Assembly: GCF_964340395.1 (NCBI RefSeq)
Contig: NC_135559.1
Location: forward strand, 22,555,121-22,619,120
Source of the DNA: Glandiceps talaboti
Lineage: Eukaryota > Hemichordata > Enteropneusta > Spengelidae
Length of the DNA stretch: 64,000 nucleotides
Direction: 5' to 3'
Shown here: positions 10,719 through 21,685 of the stretch, in pieces
Layout of the letters: every line of letters starts with the position of its first letter
Numbering within the stretch: the stretch's first letter is position 1
Program-made: the position numbers and the translations under genes
The notes under the pieces: generated by a model
What the model saw: the letters and a program-made list of their open reading frames with translations, nothing else
Told to the model about the DNA's origin: nothing
Databases searched by the model: none

Positions 10719-13700
10719 ATGCAGGAATTTCATACTTTACAAATTGTCAAAAACAACTTTTATTTAGGACTTCCTCACACACTCAAAACAACAGTTTGTT
10801 GAGGATTTTTCAACATTACATGATATATGTCCAATACATATTACTAGAACACCCTCATCACAATGCGCTTTTGCCATACTAGCAAAGCTAGGAATTTCAT
10901 ACTTTACAAATTGTCATCAGGGTAACGATCCTTATAGAAAACATCATTTATCGAGGACTTCCTCACACACTCAAAACAACAGTTTGTTGAGGATTTTCCA
11001 ACTTTACATGATATATGTCCAATACATATTAGAACACCCTTATTAATGTGCTGTTACCATTCTAGCACAGATGCAGGAATTTCATACTTTACAAATTGTC
11101 AAAAACAGCATTTATTTAGGACTTCCTCACACACTCAAAACAACATTTTGTTGAGGATTTTTCAACTTTACATGATATATGTCCAATACATATTAGAACA
11201 CCCTCATCAAAATTGCCATGCTAGCACAGATGAAGGAATTTCATGCTTTACAAATTGTCATCAGGGTAATGGTTCTTATAGAAAATGCCATTTATTTAGG
11301 ACTTCCTCGCACACTCAAAACAACAGTTTGTTGAGGACTTTCCAACTTTACATGATATATGTCCAATACATATTAGAACACCCTTATTAATGTGCTGTTA
11401 CCATTCTAGCACAGATGCAGGAATTTCATACTGTACAAATTGTCATCAGGGTAACAAACCTTATAGAAAACACCATTTATTTAGGACTTCCTCACACACT
11501 CAAAACAAGTTTGTTGAGGATTTTTTAACTTTACATGATATGTGTCCAATACATATTAGAACACCCTTATCAAAATGTGCTGTTGCCATTCTAGCACAGA
11601 TGCAGGAATATCATATCAATTGTCATCAGGGTAACGATCCTTATAGAAAAAAACACTATTTATCGAGGACTATCTCACACACTCAAAACAACATTTTGTT
11701 GAGGATTTTTCAACTTTACATGATATATGTCCAATACATATTATTAGAACACCCTCATTAAAATGTGCTGTTGCCATTCTAGCACAGATGCAGGAATTTC
11801 ATACTTTACAAATTGTCATCAGGGTAATTCCTTATAAAAAACACCATTTATCGAGGACTCCCTCACACACTCAAAACAACACTTTGTTGAGGATTTTTCA
11901 ACTTTACATGACGATATATGTCCAATAGCTATTAGAACACCCTTTTCAAAATGTCCTGTTGCCATTCTAGCACAGATGCAGGAATTTCATACTTTACAAA
12001 TTGTCAAAAACACCATTTATTTAGGACTTCCTCACACACTCAAAACAACAGTTTGTTGAGGATTTTTCAACTTTACATGATAATGTCCAATACATATTAG
12101 AACACCCTCATCAAAATGTGTTTTTGCCATTCTAGCACAGCTAGGAATTCCATACTTTACAAATTGTCAAAAACACCATTTATTTAGGACTTCCTCAAAC
12201 ACTCAAAACAACAGTTTGTTGAGGATTTTTCAACTTTACATGATAATGTCCAATACATATTAGAACACCCTCATCAAAATGTGTTTTTGCCATTCTAGCA
12301 CAGATGCAGGAATTTCATACTTTACAAATTGTCAAAAACAACTTTTATTTAGGACTTCCTCACACACTCAAAACAACAGTTTGTTGAGGATTTTTCAACA
12401 TTACATGATATATGTCCAATACATATTACTAGAACACCCTCATCACAATGCGCTTTTGCCATACTAGCAAAGCTAGGAATTTCATACTTTACAAATTGTC
12501 ATCAGGGTAACGATCCTTATAGAAAACATCATTTATCGAGGACTTCCTCACACACTCAAAACAACAGTTTGTTGAGGATTTTCCAACTTTACATGATATA
12601 TGTCCAATACATATTAGAACACCCTTATTAATGTGCTGTTACCATTCTAGCACAGATGCAGGAATTTCATACTTTACAAATTGTCAAAAACAGCATTTAT
12701 TTAGGACTTCCTCACACACTCAAAACAACATTTTGTTGAGGATTTTTCAACTTTACATGATATATGTCCAATACATATTAGAACACCCTCATCAAAATTG
12801 CCATGCTAGCACAGATGAAGGAATTTCATGCTTTACAAATTGTCATCAGGGTAATGGTTCTTATAGAAAATGCCATTTATTTAGGACTTCCTCGCACACT
12901 CAAAACAACAGTTTGTTGAGGACTTTCCAACTTTACATGATATATGTCCAATACATATTAGAACACCCTTATTAATGTGCTGTTACCATTCTAGCACAGA
13001 TGCAGGAATTTCATACTGTACAAATTGTCATCAGGGTAACAAACCTTATAGAAAACACCATTTATTTAGGACTTCCTCACACACTCAAAACAAGTTTGTT
13101 GAGGATTTTTTAACTTTACATGATATGTGTCCAATACATATTAGAACACCCTTATCAAAATGTGCTGTTGCCATTCTAGCACAGATGCAGGAATATCATA
13201 TCAATTGTCATCAGGGTAACGATCCTTATAGAAAAAAACACTATTTATCGAGGACTATCTCACACACTCAAAACAACATTTTGTTGAGGATTTTTCAACT
13301 TTACATGATATATGTCCAATACATATTATTAGAACACCCTCATTAAAATGTGCTGTTGCCATTCTAGCACAGATGCAGGAATTTCATACTTTACAAATTG
13401 TCATCAGGGTAATTCCTTATAAAAAACACCATTTATCGAGGACTCCCTCACACACTCAAAACAACACTTTGTTGAGGATTTTTCAACTTTACATGACGAT
13501 ATATGTCCAATAGCTATTAGAACACCCTTTTCAAAATGTCCTGTTGCCATTCTAGCACAGATGCAGGAATTTCATACTTTACAAATTGTCAAAAACACCA
13601 TTTATTTAGGACTTCCTCACACACTCAAAACAACAGTTTGTTGAGGATTTTTCAACTTTACATGATAATGTCCAATACATATTAGAACACCCTCATCAAA

Positions 13701-13888
13701 ATGTGTTTTTGCCATTCTAGCACAGCTAGGAATTCCATACTTTACAAATTGTCAAAAACACCATTTATTTAGGACTTCCTCAAACACTCAAAACAACAGT
13801 TTGTTGAGGATTTTTCAACTTTACATGATAATGTCCAATACATATTAGAACACCCTCATCAAAATGTGTTTTTGCCATTCTAGCACAG
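10719..13888 (+). repeat. 1585-bp higher-order duplication, two copies
   Basis: Sequence 10719-12303 recurs at 12304-13888. Every segment I compared by eye at an offset of 1585 was identical, including rare variants such as the deleted 'CATGATAATGTCC', 'CAATAGCTATTAG' and 'ACTATCTCACACAC'. The match ends at about 13917. Neighbouring single units differ by many substitutions, so the duplication is much younger than the array. Confidence 0.9.
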
Positions 13889-13950
13889 ATGCAGGAATTT
13901 CATACTTTACAAATTGCTATCAGGGTAATGATCGTTATAGAAAAAACACC

Positions 13951-13957
13951 ATTTATC
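13951..13957. other. Left target-site duplication (ATTTATC) of the PLE
   Basis: ATTTATC lies within a satellite unit immediately before element sequence begins. The same seven bases recur at 16950-16956, where the satellite resumes with GAGGACTTCC, exactly as in an uninterrupted unit. Confidence 0.85.
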
Positions 13958-14600
13958 AAAGAAAACAAGAAAGTGTTATCATCTGTTCAAAGTGACATCA
14001 AGAAGACAAAAGAAGAGATGGAAGATAAATTCCACCCCATTGACTTAACTCACGTTCATGAAAAACTATCATCGATGACAACTAAATTAAGACAACTTAG
14101 AATAAACAAACAAAGATCGAAACTGCAACGTCTTGTCGAAGACCAACCCGATCGCATACATCCGGGAAAACACAGTAAACCGAATCGACGTTTCAACAAG
14201 AAGCAAAGAAACAACAGACACTCAAACAGAAAAAAGCAAACAACTCCACCCCCACCAGATACGTCAATTGTCACTAATCTGTCATCAAGCCAACTAACCG
14301 AGGCTCAAGCTAGTGTTCTCTCGAAAGGTCTTATGTTTTGCCCCACACCCAATCATATCAACTTGAATGAACTACAATCAGATATTAGTGAATTTAAACG
14401 AAAATGCAGACTTAAATACCTCTATAGAGATAGAGAGAATCAAAGTAATCCACAAGTGAATGAAGCCGGTCCATTCAAACGCGAAAAATCCCACTACAAC
14501 CCCCCTCCAAACCAAAACATAACCCTTGAAGCTTTCCTGAATGCAGTAGAACAAGACATCTTAGAACGAGAAAATTGGAAAAAAAACATACAACAATATA
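13958..14600 (+). pseudogene. PLE polyprotein, N-terminal region
   Basis: A frame open from inside the flanking satellite unit encodes about 215 element-derived residues. They are strongly basic (runs such as KPNRRFNKKQRNNRHSNRKK) with a TPPPP segment and an 'LTEAQASVLSKGLMFCPTP' stretch, the usual region before the RT domain in PLE proteins. The first Met of element origin precedes EDKFHPIDLTH. The frame runs on to a stop at 14647. However, sequence typical of the RT start (NISEGERTAIKEIS, then ADKGGGIVVMD) lies in the next frame from about 14592. A one-base slip in or near the A-run at 14579-14586 would explain this. Neighbour: it reads directly into the RT frame. Confidence 0.75.
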
Positions 14601-15659
14601 AGCGAAGGAGAGAGGACAGCAATCAAGGAAATTTCACATCGAGATGATATAACCATCAAAGCAGCAGACAAGGGTGGTGGTATCGTAGTCATGGATACAC
14701 CATGGTACATAGACCAATGCATGAAACACCTGGATAATACAAACTTCTACAAACAACTTGATGAAGACCCAACGGATCTCTACTTAAAACAACTTGAAAG
14801 AAAAATTAAAAGATGGGAACAGAAAAAATGGATATCACGTGATCTCTCTAACAAGCTGATACCTAAAGAACCGAAGCCAGGACATTTCTACGGACTACCA
14901 AAAATCCACAAGGAGAACACACCACTACGGCCAATTATCCCACAATGCCAATCTCTTACAACCCCGCTGGCACAATATGTTGACTTTATTCTGCAACCTA
15001 TCGTACATGACCTACCATCATATATTAAAGACACCACTCATCACTTACAAGATATCAAGAATATCACAATGCCTGACACTGCCACTCTAGTCACAATGGA
15101 TGTCATATCTCTGTATACAAATATTCCCCATGAATATGGAATAAAGGCTGTACAAGAAGCATTGGAAGAGAACAATACCACAACTCCACATCCACAACTA
15201 GTCACCGAAATGATCGAATTCATTCTGAGCAAAAACTACTTCAAATTTAACGACACATTTTATCTACAAATACAAGGAACAGCAATGGGCAGTAAAATGG
15301 CCCCATCATATGCCAACATAGCAATGGGAAAATTGGAAAAGGAAATCATATCTAGCTCTCCACTCAAACCAGAAAAATGGAACAGATTCATCGATGACGT
15401 CAGATTCATCTGGTTACACGGTGATCAACAACTCTCTGACTTCCATACTCACTGCAATTCGATCCATCCTACACTCCAATTCACCATGGAACACAGCACT
15501 TCAGAAATTGCATTCCTTGACACAAAGATGTTCATAAAGAACAACGAACTCCATACAACCGTATACAGCAAACCCACTGATAAACATTCATATCTTCTGC
15601 CATCGTCCTGTCATCCACGCCATGTCTTCAAATCCATCCCCTATAGTCAAGCTCTATGA
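14592..15659 (+). pseudogene. PLE reverse transcriptase domain
   Basis: The frame holds the PLE RT signature motifs in order: ADKGGGIVVMD (about 14658), YGLPKIHK (about 14889), motif A TMDVISLYTNIP (about 15094), motif B QGTAMGSKMAPSYAN (about 15271) and motif C FIDD (15387-15398, in place of YxDD). After these come AFLDTKMF and TDKHSYLLPSSCHPRH, typical of the PLE RT thumb. It copies element RNA into DNA at the nicked target (family knowledge). All catalytic aspartates are present. A TGA at 15657-15659 replaces what is normally an arginine codon after SQAL; a single C-to-T change in CGA gives this stop. Beyond it the same frame continues into the endonuclease. Confidence 0.9.
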
Positions 15660-16460
15660 TACAGACGTATATGCTCGGATAACACGCTATACACCGCTGA
15701 AACAAAAAAACTAGAACACCAACTAACTAATAGAAAGTATAAACAGACTACAATTTCCAATGCCATCCAGAAAGCCAGAGATACTCAATGCAATGACCTG
15801 CTTCAATACAAGGACAAAAATAAGGACTCACAAGGAAGAATACCATTTGTTTTAACCTACCATCCATCACTACCAAGCATATCCACCATAATTCGTAAAC
15901 ACTGGTCCATACTCAACTCTGATCAACAAACCAAAGATACCTTTCATACACCACCTATTGTCTCCTATAAACAACCGCCCAATCTCAAAAAGATCCTGGT
16001 AAGAGCCAACATCAAAGAAACAACAAAAAGTAAAGACCCGGGGAACTGCAAGCCATGCAACAAATGTAAAGTGTGCCCTTCAATGATCATACACAACAAT
16101 GACAGAATCACGAACCCCATGACAAAGAAATCATACCCGATCATTGGACAACTAACATGCAGCACAAGGAACTTAATATACGTCATCAACTGTTCAAAAT
16201 GTAACATGTTATACATAGGAGAAACAAAACGGGAACTTCGTGTACGTATCAAGGAACACATATACAGTATCAAAACACACAAGGACACCCCAGTAGCCGC
16301 TCATTTTAACAGTCAATGTCACAGCATGAATGATTTCCAATTCTCAGGACTCTGTAAAGTATTTTCCAAAACAGATAAGATCAGAAAACAGCTTGAACTT
16401 AAAATAATCCATGAGTTAGATACACTTTCACCAAACGGCTTGAACAAAAAAGACTGGTAA
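15660..16460 (+). pseudogene. PLE linker and GIY-YIG endonuclease domain
   Basis: The frame is identical to that of the RT, separated only by the TGA, and runs uninterrupted to a natural stop at 16458-16460. It contains YRRICS directly after the stop, PFVLTYHPSLP, and a Cys cluster with C-x2-C-x2-C-x2-C spacing (about 16048-16068). The GIY-YIG core follows: LIYVINCSKC then YIGETKRELRVR, then the conserved HFNSQCHS and ELKIIHELDTL. The endonuclease nicks the target for primed reverse transcription (family knowledge). The Cys-rich linker is like that of the Neptune and Penelope groups; I cannot assign the clade by eye. Confidence 0.88.
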
Positions 16461-16949
16461 CCCATTTGACCCCGTTTGTTCTATATAACCCCTAGCATTC
16501 ATTTCCTTTTTAAATCTACACTCAGCTAGGTGGGCCTTTCTCAATCACTTGTCAGTAACATCCATGATCGGCCCGATTGACACGTAGTTTACCTGTGTGC
16601 CGTTTGAACCACTTTGTAAGTCTTTTATTTTGTTCAACACTTCCATTTTTCGAACTTTTTTATTCACCTGTATCATTTTACCAAGTATCCTTTTATATTT
16701 TATTGTATCACTGCCCAATATCCAGTTTTTTTACCGGTCCTTTTCACTGTCTCTATTCACTTTTAGTACCCTGAGGAAGGTCTTCTGTGAAAGTCCGAAA
16801 CGTCGGATAAATAAAGAATTTTAACTTTGGAAACTGGTCTCTTGGTTTTATTCCTAAATCATCAAGCATCTTCAAGAACTGTTTCCGAATATAACACCTG
16901 GGACCCGCTCAATATTATAGTTGGACTGATACTCTGAAATTTCCAAATT
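16461..16949 (+). other. PLE 3' untranslated region
   Basis: T-rich sequence after the endonuclease stop. It includes the hammerhead-like motif at 16771-16806, an ATAAATAAAG element directly after it, and about 130 bp of unassigned tail before the duplicated ATTTATC. Confidence 0.7.
16771..16806 (+). ncRNA. Hammerhead ribozyme-like motif of the PLE
   Basis: CTGAGGA fits the hammerhead core CUGANGA. It is followed by a hairpin with GGTCTT pairing to AAGTCC (one U-U mismatch) and then GAAAC, the second conserved core strand. Penelope-like elements are known to carry minimal hammerheads near their ends. The third stem and cleavage triplet are not clear here, and one extra A sits between the core and stem II, so self-cleavage activity is uncertain. 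Confidence 0.5.
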
Positions 16950-19206
16950 ATTTATCGAGGACTTCCTCACACACTCAAAACAACAGTTTGTTGAGGATTT
17001 TTCAACTTTACATGATATATGTCCAATACATATTAGAACACCCATATCAATGTGCTGTTGCTATGCTAGAACAGATGCAGGAATTTCATACTTTACAAAT
17101 TGTCAAAAACACTATTTATTTAGGATTTTTCAACTTTACATGATATATGTCCAATACAATTTAGAACACCCTCATTAAAATGTGCTTTTGCCATTCTAAC
17201 AGAGCTAGGAATTCCATACTTTACAAATTGTCAAAAACACCATTTATTTACGACTTCCTCACACACTCAAAACAACAGTTTGTTGAGGATTTTTCAACTT
17301 TACATCATATATGTCCAATACATATTATTAGAACACCCTCATCACAATGTGCTTTTGCCATACTAGCAAAGCTAGGAATTTCATACTTTACAAATTGTCA
17401 TCAGGGTAACGATCCTTATAGAAAACATCATTTATCGAGGACTTCCTCACACACTCAAAACAACAGTTTGTTGAGGATTTTCCAACTTTACATGATATAT
17501 GTCCAATACATATTAGAACACCCTTATTAATGTGCTGTTACCATTCTAGCACAGATGCAGGAATTTCATACTGTACAAATTGTCATCAGGGTAACAAACC
17601 TTATAGAAAAACACCATTTATCAAGGACTTCCTCACACACTCAAAACAACACTTTCTTGAGGATTTTTCAACTTTACATGATATATGTCCAATACATATT
17701 AGAACACCCTTATCAATGTGTTGTTGCTATTCTAGCACAGATGGAGGAATTTCATATTTTACAAATTGTCAAAAATAGCATTTATTTAGGACTTCCTCAC
17801 ACACTCAAAGCAACAGTTTGTTGAGGATTTTTCAACTTTACATGATATATGTCTAACACCCTCATTAAAATGTGGTTTTGCCATTCTAGCACATCTAGGA
17901 ATTCCATACTTTACAAATTGTCAAAAACACCATTTATTTAGGACTTCCCCACACACTCAAAACAACAGTTTGTTGAGGATTTTTCAACTTTACATGACAC
18001 ATATCCAATACATATTAGAACACCCTCATCAAAATGTGTTTTTGCCATTCTAGCACAGATGCAGGAATTTCATACTTTACAAATTGCCATCAGGGTAATG
18101 ATCCTTATAGAAAAAACACCATTTATCGAGGATTTCCTCACACAGTCAAAACAACAGTTTGTTGAGGATTTTTCAACTTTACATGATATATGTCCAATAC
18201 ATATTATTAGAACACCCTCATCAAAATGTGCTTTTGCCATACTAGCACAGCTAGGAATTTCATACTTTACAAATTGTCATCAGGGTAACGATCCTTATAG
18301 AAAACATCATTTATCGAGGACTTCCTCACACACTCAAAACAACAGTTTGTTGAGGATTTTCCAACTTTACATGATATATGTCCAATACATATTAGAACAC
18401 CCTTATCAATGTGCTGTTGCCATTCTAGCACAGATGCAGGAATTTCAAGCTTTACAAATTGTCATCACGGTAATTCCTTATACAAAACACCATTTATCGA
18501 GGACTTCCTCACACACTCAAAACAACATTTTGTTGAGGATTTTTCAACTTTACATGATATATGTCCAATACATATTAGAACACCCATATCAATGTGCTGT
18601 TGCTATGCTAGATCAGATGCAGGAATTTCATACTTTACAAATTGTCAAAAACACCATTTATTTAGGACTTCCTCACATACTCAAAACAACAGTTTGTTGA
18701 GGATTTTTCAACTTTACATGATATATGTCCAATACATATTAGAACACCCTTATCAATGTGCTGTTGCCATTCTAGCACAGATGCAGGAATTTCATACTTT
18801 ACAAATTGTCATCAGGGTAATTCCTTATAAAAAAACACCATTTATCGAGGACTTCCTCACACTCAAAACAACAGTTTGTTGAGGATTTTTCAACTTTACA
18901 TGATATATGTCCAATACATATATAGGAAACCCTTATCAATGTGCTGTTGCCATTTTAGCACAGATGCAGGAATTTCAAGCTTTACAAATTGTCAAAAACA
19001 CCATTTATCGAGGACTTCCTCACACACTCAAAACAACACTTTGTTGAGGACTTTTCAACTTTACATGATATATGTCCAATCCATATTATTAGAACACCCT
19101 CATCAAGATGTGCTTTTGCCATACTAGAACAGCTAGGAATTTCATACTTTACAAATTGCCATCAGGGTAATGATCCTTCTAGAAAACACCATTTTATCGA
19201 TGACTT
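16950..19206 (+). repeat. Satellite array, right part (about 13 units)
   Basis: This is the same 165-185-bp unit as 9781-13957, in the same orientation, resuming with TTTATCGAGGACTTCC at the PLE's right target-site duplication. It includes short and long units and a few internally deleted ones (for example near 17120 and 17850). The last unit decays at about 19190-19206. Confidence 0.93.
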
Positions 19207-19626
19207 TCTTATCGATAATCACCCACTAATGAACATCCCCACAAATTTCAGCTTAATTAGACCAGTAGTTTTTGGGATTCAGATTTTTCACCACAATGCC
19301 TATTTCTAGACCTAATTTGCATATTCATCCATATATAATTCACCAACACTTGTAAAAATGTGGGTTCTTGCCAATCCCATTTCAAGGCTTAACACAAAAT
19401 ATCAATTACAAAGGACTTCACCCCCACATCAGCTCAAATGTATTCAATACGCTTTCCAAATGAAAATTTAAAAATAACACGAGCATTAATTTAATTATTA
19501 TTGTATATGACATCTATGGAATCCATATTTTTTTCTGCCATGTTTAATTTATAAAGGAAACCCATATAAAAACCTGGTCCTCAATGACTTGCCTGTGGTT
19601 GCCATGTCTTTATAGTAACTGTACAA
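19207..19626. other. No gene seen
   Basis: AT-rich sequence between the satellite and the composite transposon. Nothing is recognised. Confidence 0.5.
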
Positions 19627-20204
19627 GCGACCTATCGGTCAGAATAGCTCCGCTGTTTTTTTGTTTTGTTTTTATTTTTTATTTTGGTGACATGTAGAAG
19701 TGGTTCAGTTCTTCAGCTCTTTACTATGCAGTTTTGTTTTAGCGATGCAATAAAGTGGTTAGTGGTTTCATATGATGTCTCACTATAAAACACATTTTAC
19801 ACAGAAGTTGGCCCATGTATTGTACTTTTATACCATAGTCACCATTTTATAACAAAAATCTACAGTTATGAAAAATTGCACAAAATCTCAGAAAAAAATG
19901 ACTGGGAAATGCACACAAGAAAAAGAAAAAAAAGAGGATTTTGAGGTTGGCTATAAATAATTCCAGTGTCTTACAGCTTTAACCCTGGAAAATTTTAATG
20001 ATGAATGAAATAAACTAGGGATCTAAAATAATTTTGAGGCAATTTCAATTTCAATTTTCTAACAAATTTACCAAGTCAACAACATTCAACTTGTACTAGT
20101 TGTAGTAGATATATATATAGGGAAGAAATGTATTAATCGCCATCTTAGTTTCCGTACGGCGACAATCCCCAAGTACCCGAAAGAGAGTCATTCTCAGCCA
20201 TTGA

Positions 20205-21685
20205 CAGGGTTCGACACTGGAGTAAAAAAGTCACTATCCCACAGGACTAGTAAAATTGATAACGTAGTAGTCCTGCAAAAAATCTGGTGGTCCTATCTTT
20301 AAGTGCTTTCGCTTGTTCACTTAGGCTCTTCATCTCTCTTAGTTTTTGCTCAACTTCTAATTCACTTTTCCAAACCCCATATTTATTTCAAACCGTGTGT
20401 TGTAATTGAACTGTCTATTTCTTTGTAGTTGTTTGTGCATCATCAACTCATTACTGTAATTTTATTCTCTTTTTTATGTTTTGGAGCTTCTTCTCTTTTT
20501 TGTTGCTTTCTGTGAGTAGTTTGTCTTAATTGGGGGGGGGGGGGGTAATAAGATGTTATGTGGTCTTATTTCTAGCTCATAACATTTCTGGTACACATTG
20601 ATCTAACTATTGCATTTTTAAAAGACAAAAAATTACCTTCCCATGGAGCAAGTCTTTATAGTGTTGTCCTTAGTGCATATTAGAATGTATTTACAACATA
20701 AAAATAAATAAATTTGAAGGTTACCAGCAGTTACAGCAAAATTTTGTTACTAATTACATGTACAAGTCACTTCGTCTATTTTCGTGTCTATGTACTTCCG
20801 GGTTGACATAAACGTTAAACGTGATACAGTCGGCCCTATAATTACTAAGAAATGACAAAACCGTTCGCAAAATAAAGTTCAGGATTTTAATTTTTCAAAC
20901 TGAATATCAATATCCACTACACATTCAATAACTGGTTTCGCGTATTTAGAAATGTGCCCCAAAACATGAACACGGAACACGGAATCGTACCGTGTCAGTG
21001 TTACTAACTAAGTTAGCATTTTCATTGTAGGCTGTAAGTTGTACCGGTAAAAAAACGATCATCACATCATGTAGGAAGTACAAAAACATAGAACACGTTG
21101 TTTTCTTGCTGAATAAACTCACTGAAATAACAACACGGTCCAATCGCGTCTTCGATTTTGACAGCCACCATTGTTATGATTGAGCTTCACTTACTTCCGT
21201 TGAACGTGGCCAGTACAGTGTAGAGGCCAGCCTTACCCTTATTATACACAAATCATCGTACAACTAATTTTATTGGCTATAATATTAGCTACATTTGAAA
21301 GGTCTCACTTGATTGGCTCATCCTTCGCTATTCCCGTTTTCAAGAGACACCCCGCCAGAATAAAGTGCCACGTAGTACAGCAATGGCGCGAGATCGCCTG
21401 TTGGGCGACTTTCCCACCGGGTGTGCTTTTCGAAAACTACACAACACATGCTTTTATGACACGGAATCATAGAAAATCTACTGCCGTTTCCAAACTAATC
21501 GTAATTTTATCGCGAATAGACAACCGGAGTTGGTCAAAATAGCAAATTAAAAATCAAATGAATTTTACTATGACCGTGAATTCATCATATAGCCGGTGGT
21601 TTGAATTCTGAGCTCCCTACTAATATACCTATCACAGAAAGTTACTCGACTCGCGGGATAGCGTGTACGTGTATGTCGAACCCTT
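20205..21685. mobile_element. hAT-like non-autonomous element nested in copy 1
   Basis: Left end CAGGGTTCGACACTGG; right end TATGTCGAACCCTT, an inverted match with the hAT-like CAGGG start. Copy 2 carries the uninterrupted site AGCCATACGTTACAG. The flanks GCCATTGA and GCTATACG are imperfect copies of GCCATACG, consistent with an old 8-bp duplication. A related segment lies in reverse orientation in copy 2 at about 32010-32992. Confidence 0.65.
20533..20546. repeat. Poly-G tract
   Basis: About 13 G residues. The related position in copy 2 (about 32677-32688) is a poly-C run, because that segment is inverted there. Confidence 0.85.

Larger units (their letters stand above)
9781..13957 (+). repeat. 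Satellite array, left part (about 24 units of 165-185 bp)
   Basis: The unit order is TTCTAGCACAGATGCAGGAA, CATACTTTACAAATTGTC, an optional CATCAGGGTAACGATCCTTA block, ACACCATTTATCGAGGACTT, CCTCACACACTCAAAACAAC, TTGTTGAGGATTTTTCAACT and ATGTCCAATACATATTAGAA. Unit starts at 9848, 10032, 10207, 10372, 10537, 10722 and 10890 show two classes: about 183-185 bp with the optional block and about 165-168 bp without it. The units are poor in stop codons in all forward frames, which gives spurious ORFs. The right end is cut by a Penelope-like element. Confidence 0.95.
13958..16949 (+). mobile_element. Penelope-like retroelement (GIY-YIG type), nearly complete
   Basis: The 2992-bp element lies inside a satellite unit and is flanked by ATTTATC duplications. 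In order it carries a basic N-terminal region, a PLE reverse transcriptase, a Cys-rich linker, a GIY-YIG endonuclease, and a roughly 490-bp 3' region with a hammerhead-like motif. PLEs copy themselves by target-primed reverse transcription, using the GIY-YIG nuclease to nick DNA (family knowledge). The 5' end is probably truncated, since coding sequence starts at the junction and no upstream terminal repeat is present. One nonsense codon and one frameshift are the only obvious lesions, so the insertion is fairly recent. Confidence 0.92.

Noticed and set aside
9781-13957. Hammerhead ribozyme in the satellite unit.
   Set aside because: I found a small CAACA-GTT-TGTTG hairpin but no CUGANGA/GAAA pair in a suitable arrangement.
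14056-15232. Minus-strand ORFs inside the PLE.
   Set aside because: Shadows of the PLE coding strand.
9846-19127. Many ORFs of 60-213 codons in the satellite (MQEFHTLQI..., MCCCHSSTDAGI..., HLSRTSSHTQNN...).
   Set aside because: They are the same 165-185-bp unit read in different frames. Frames change from unit to unit and all forward frames are stop-poor, so no protein is being conserved.
9781-19206. CRISPR-like periodic repeats.
   Set aside because: Whole units repeat without unique spacers, and the genome is clearly an animal's.
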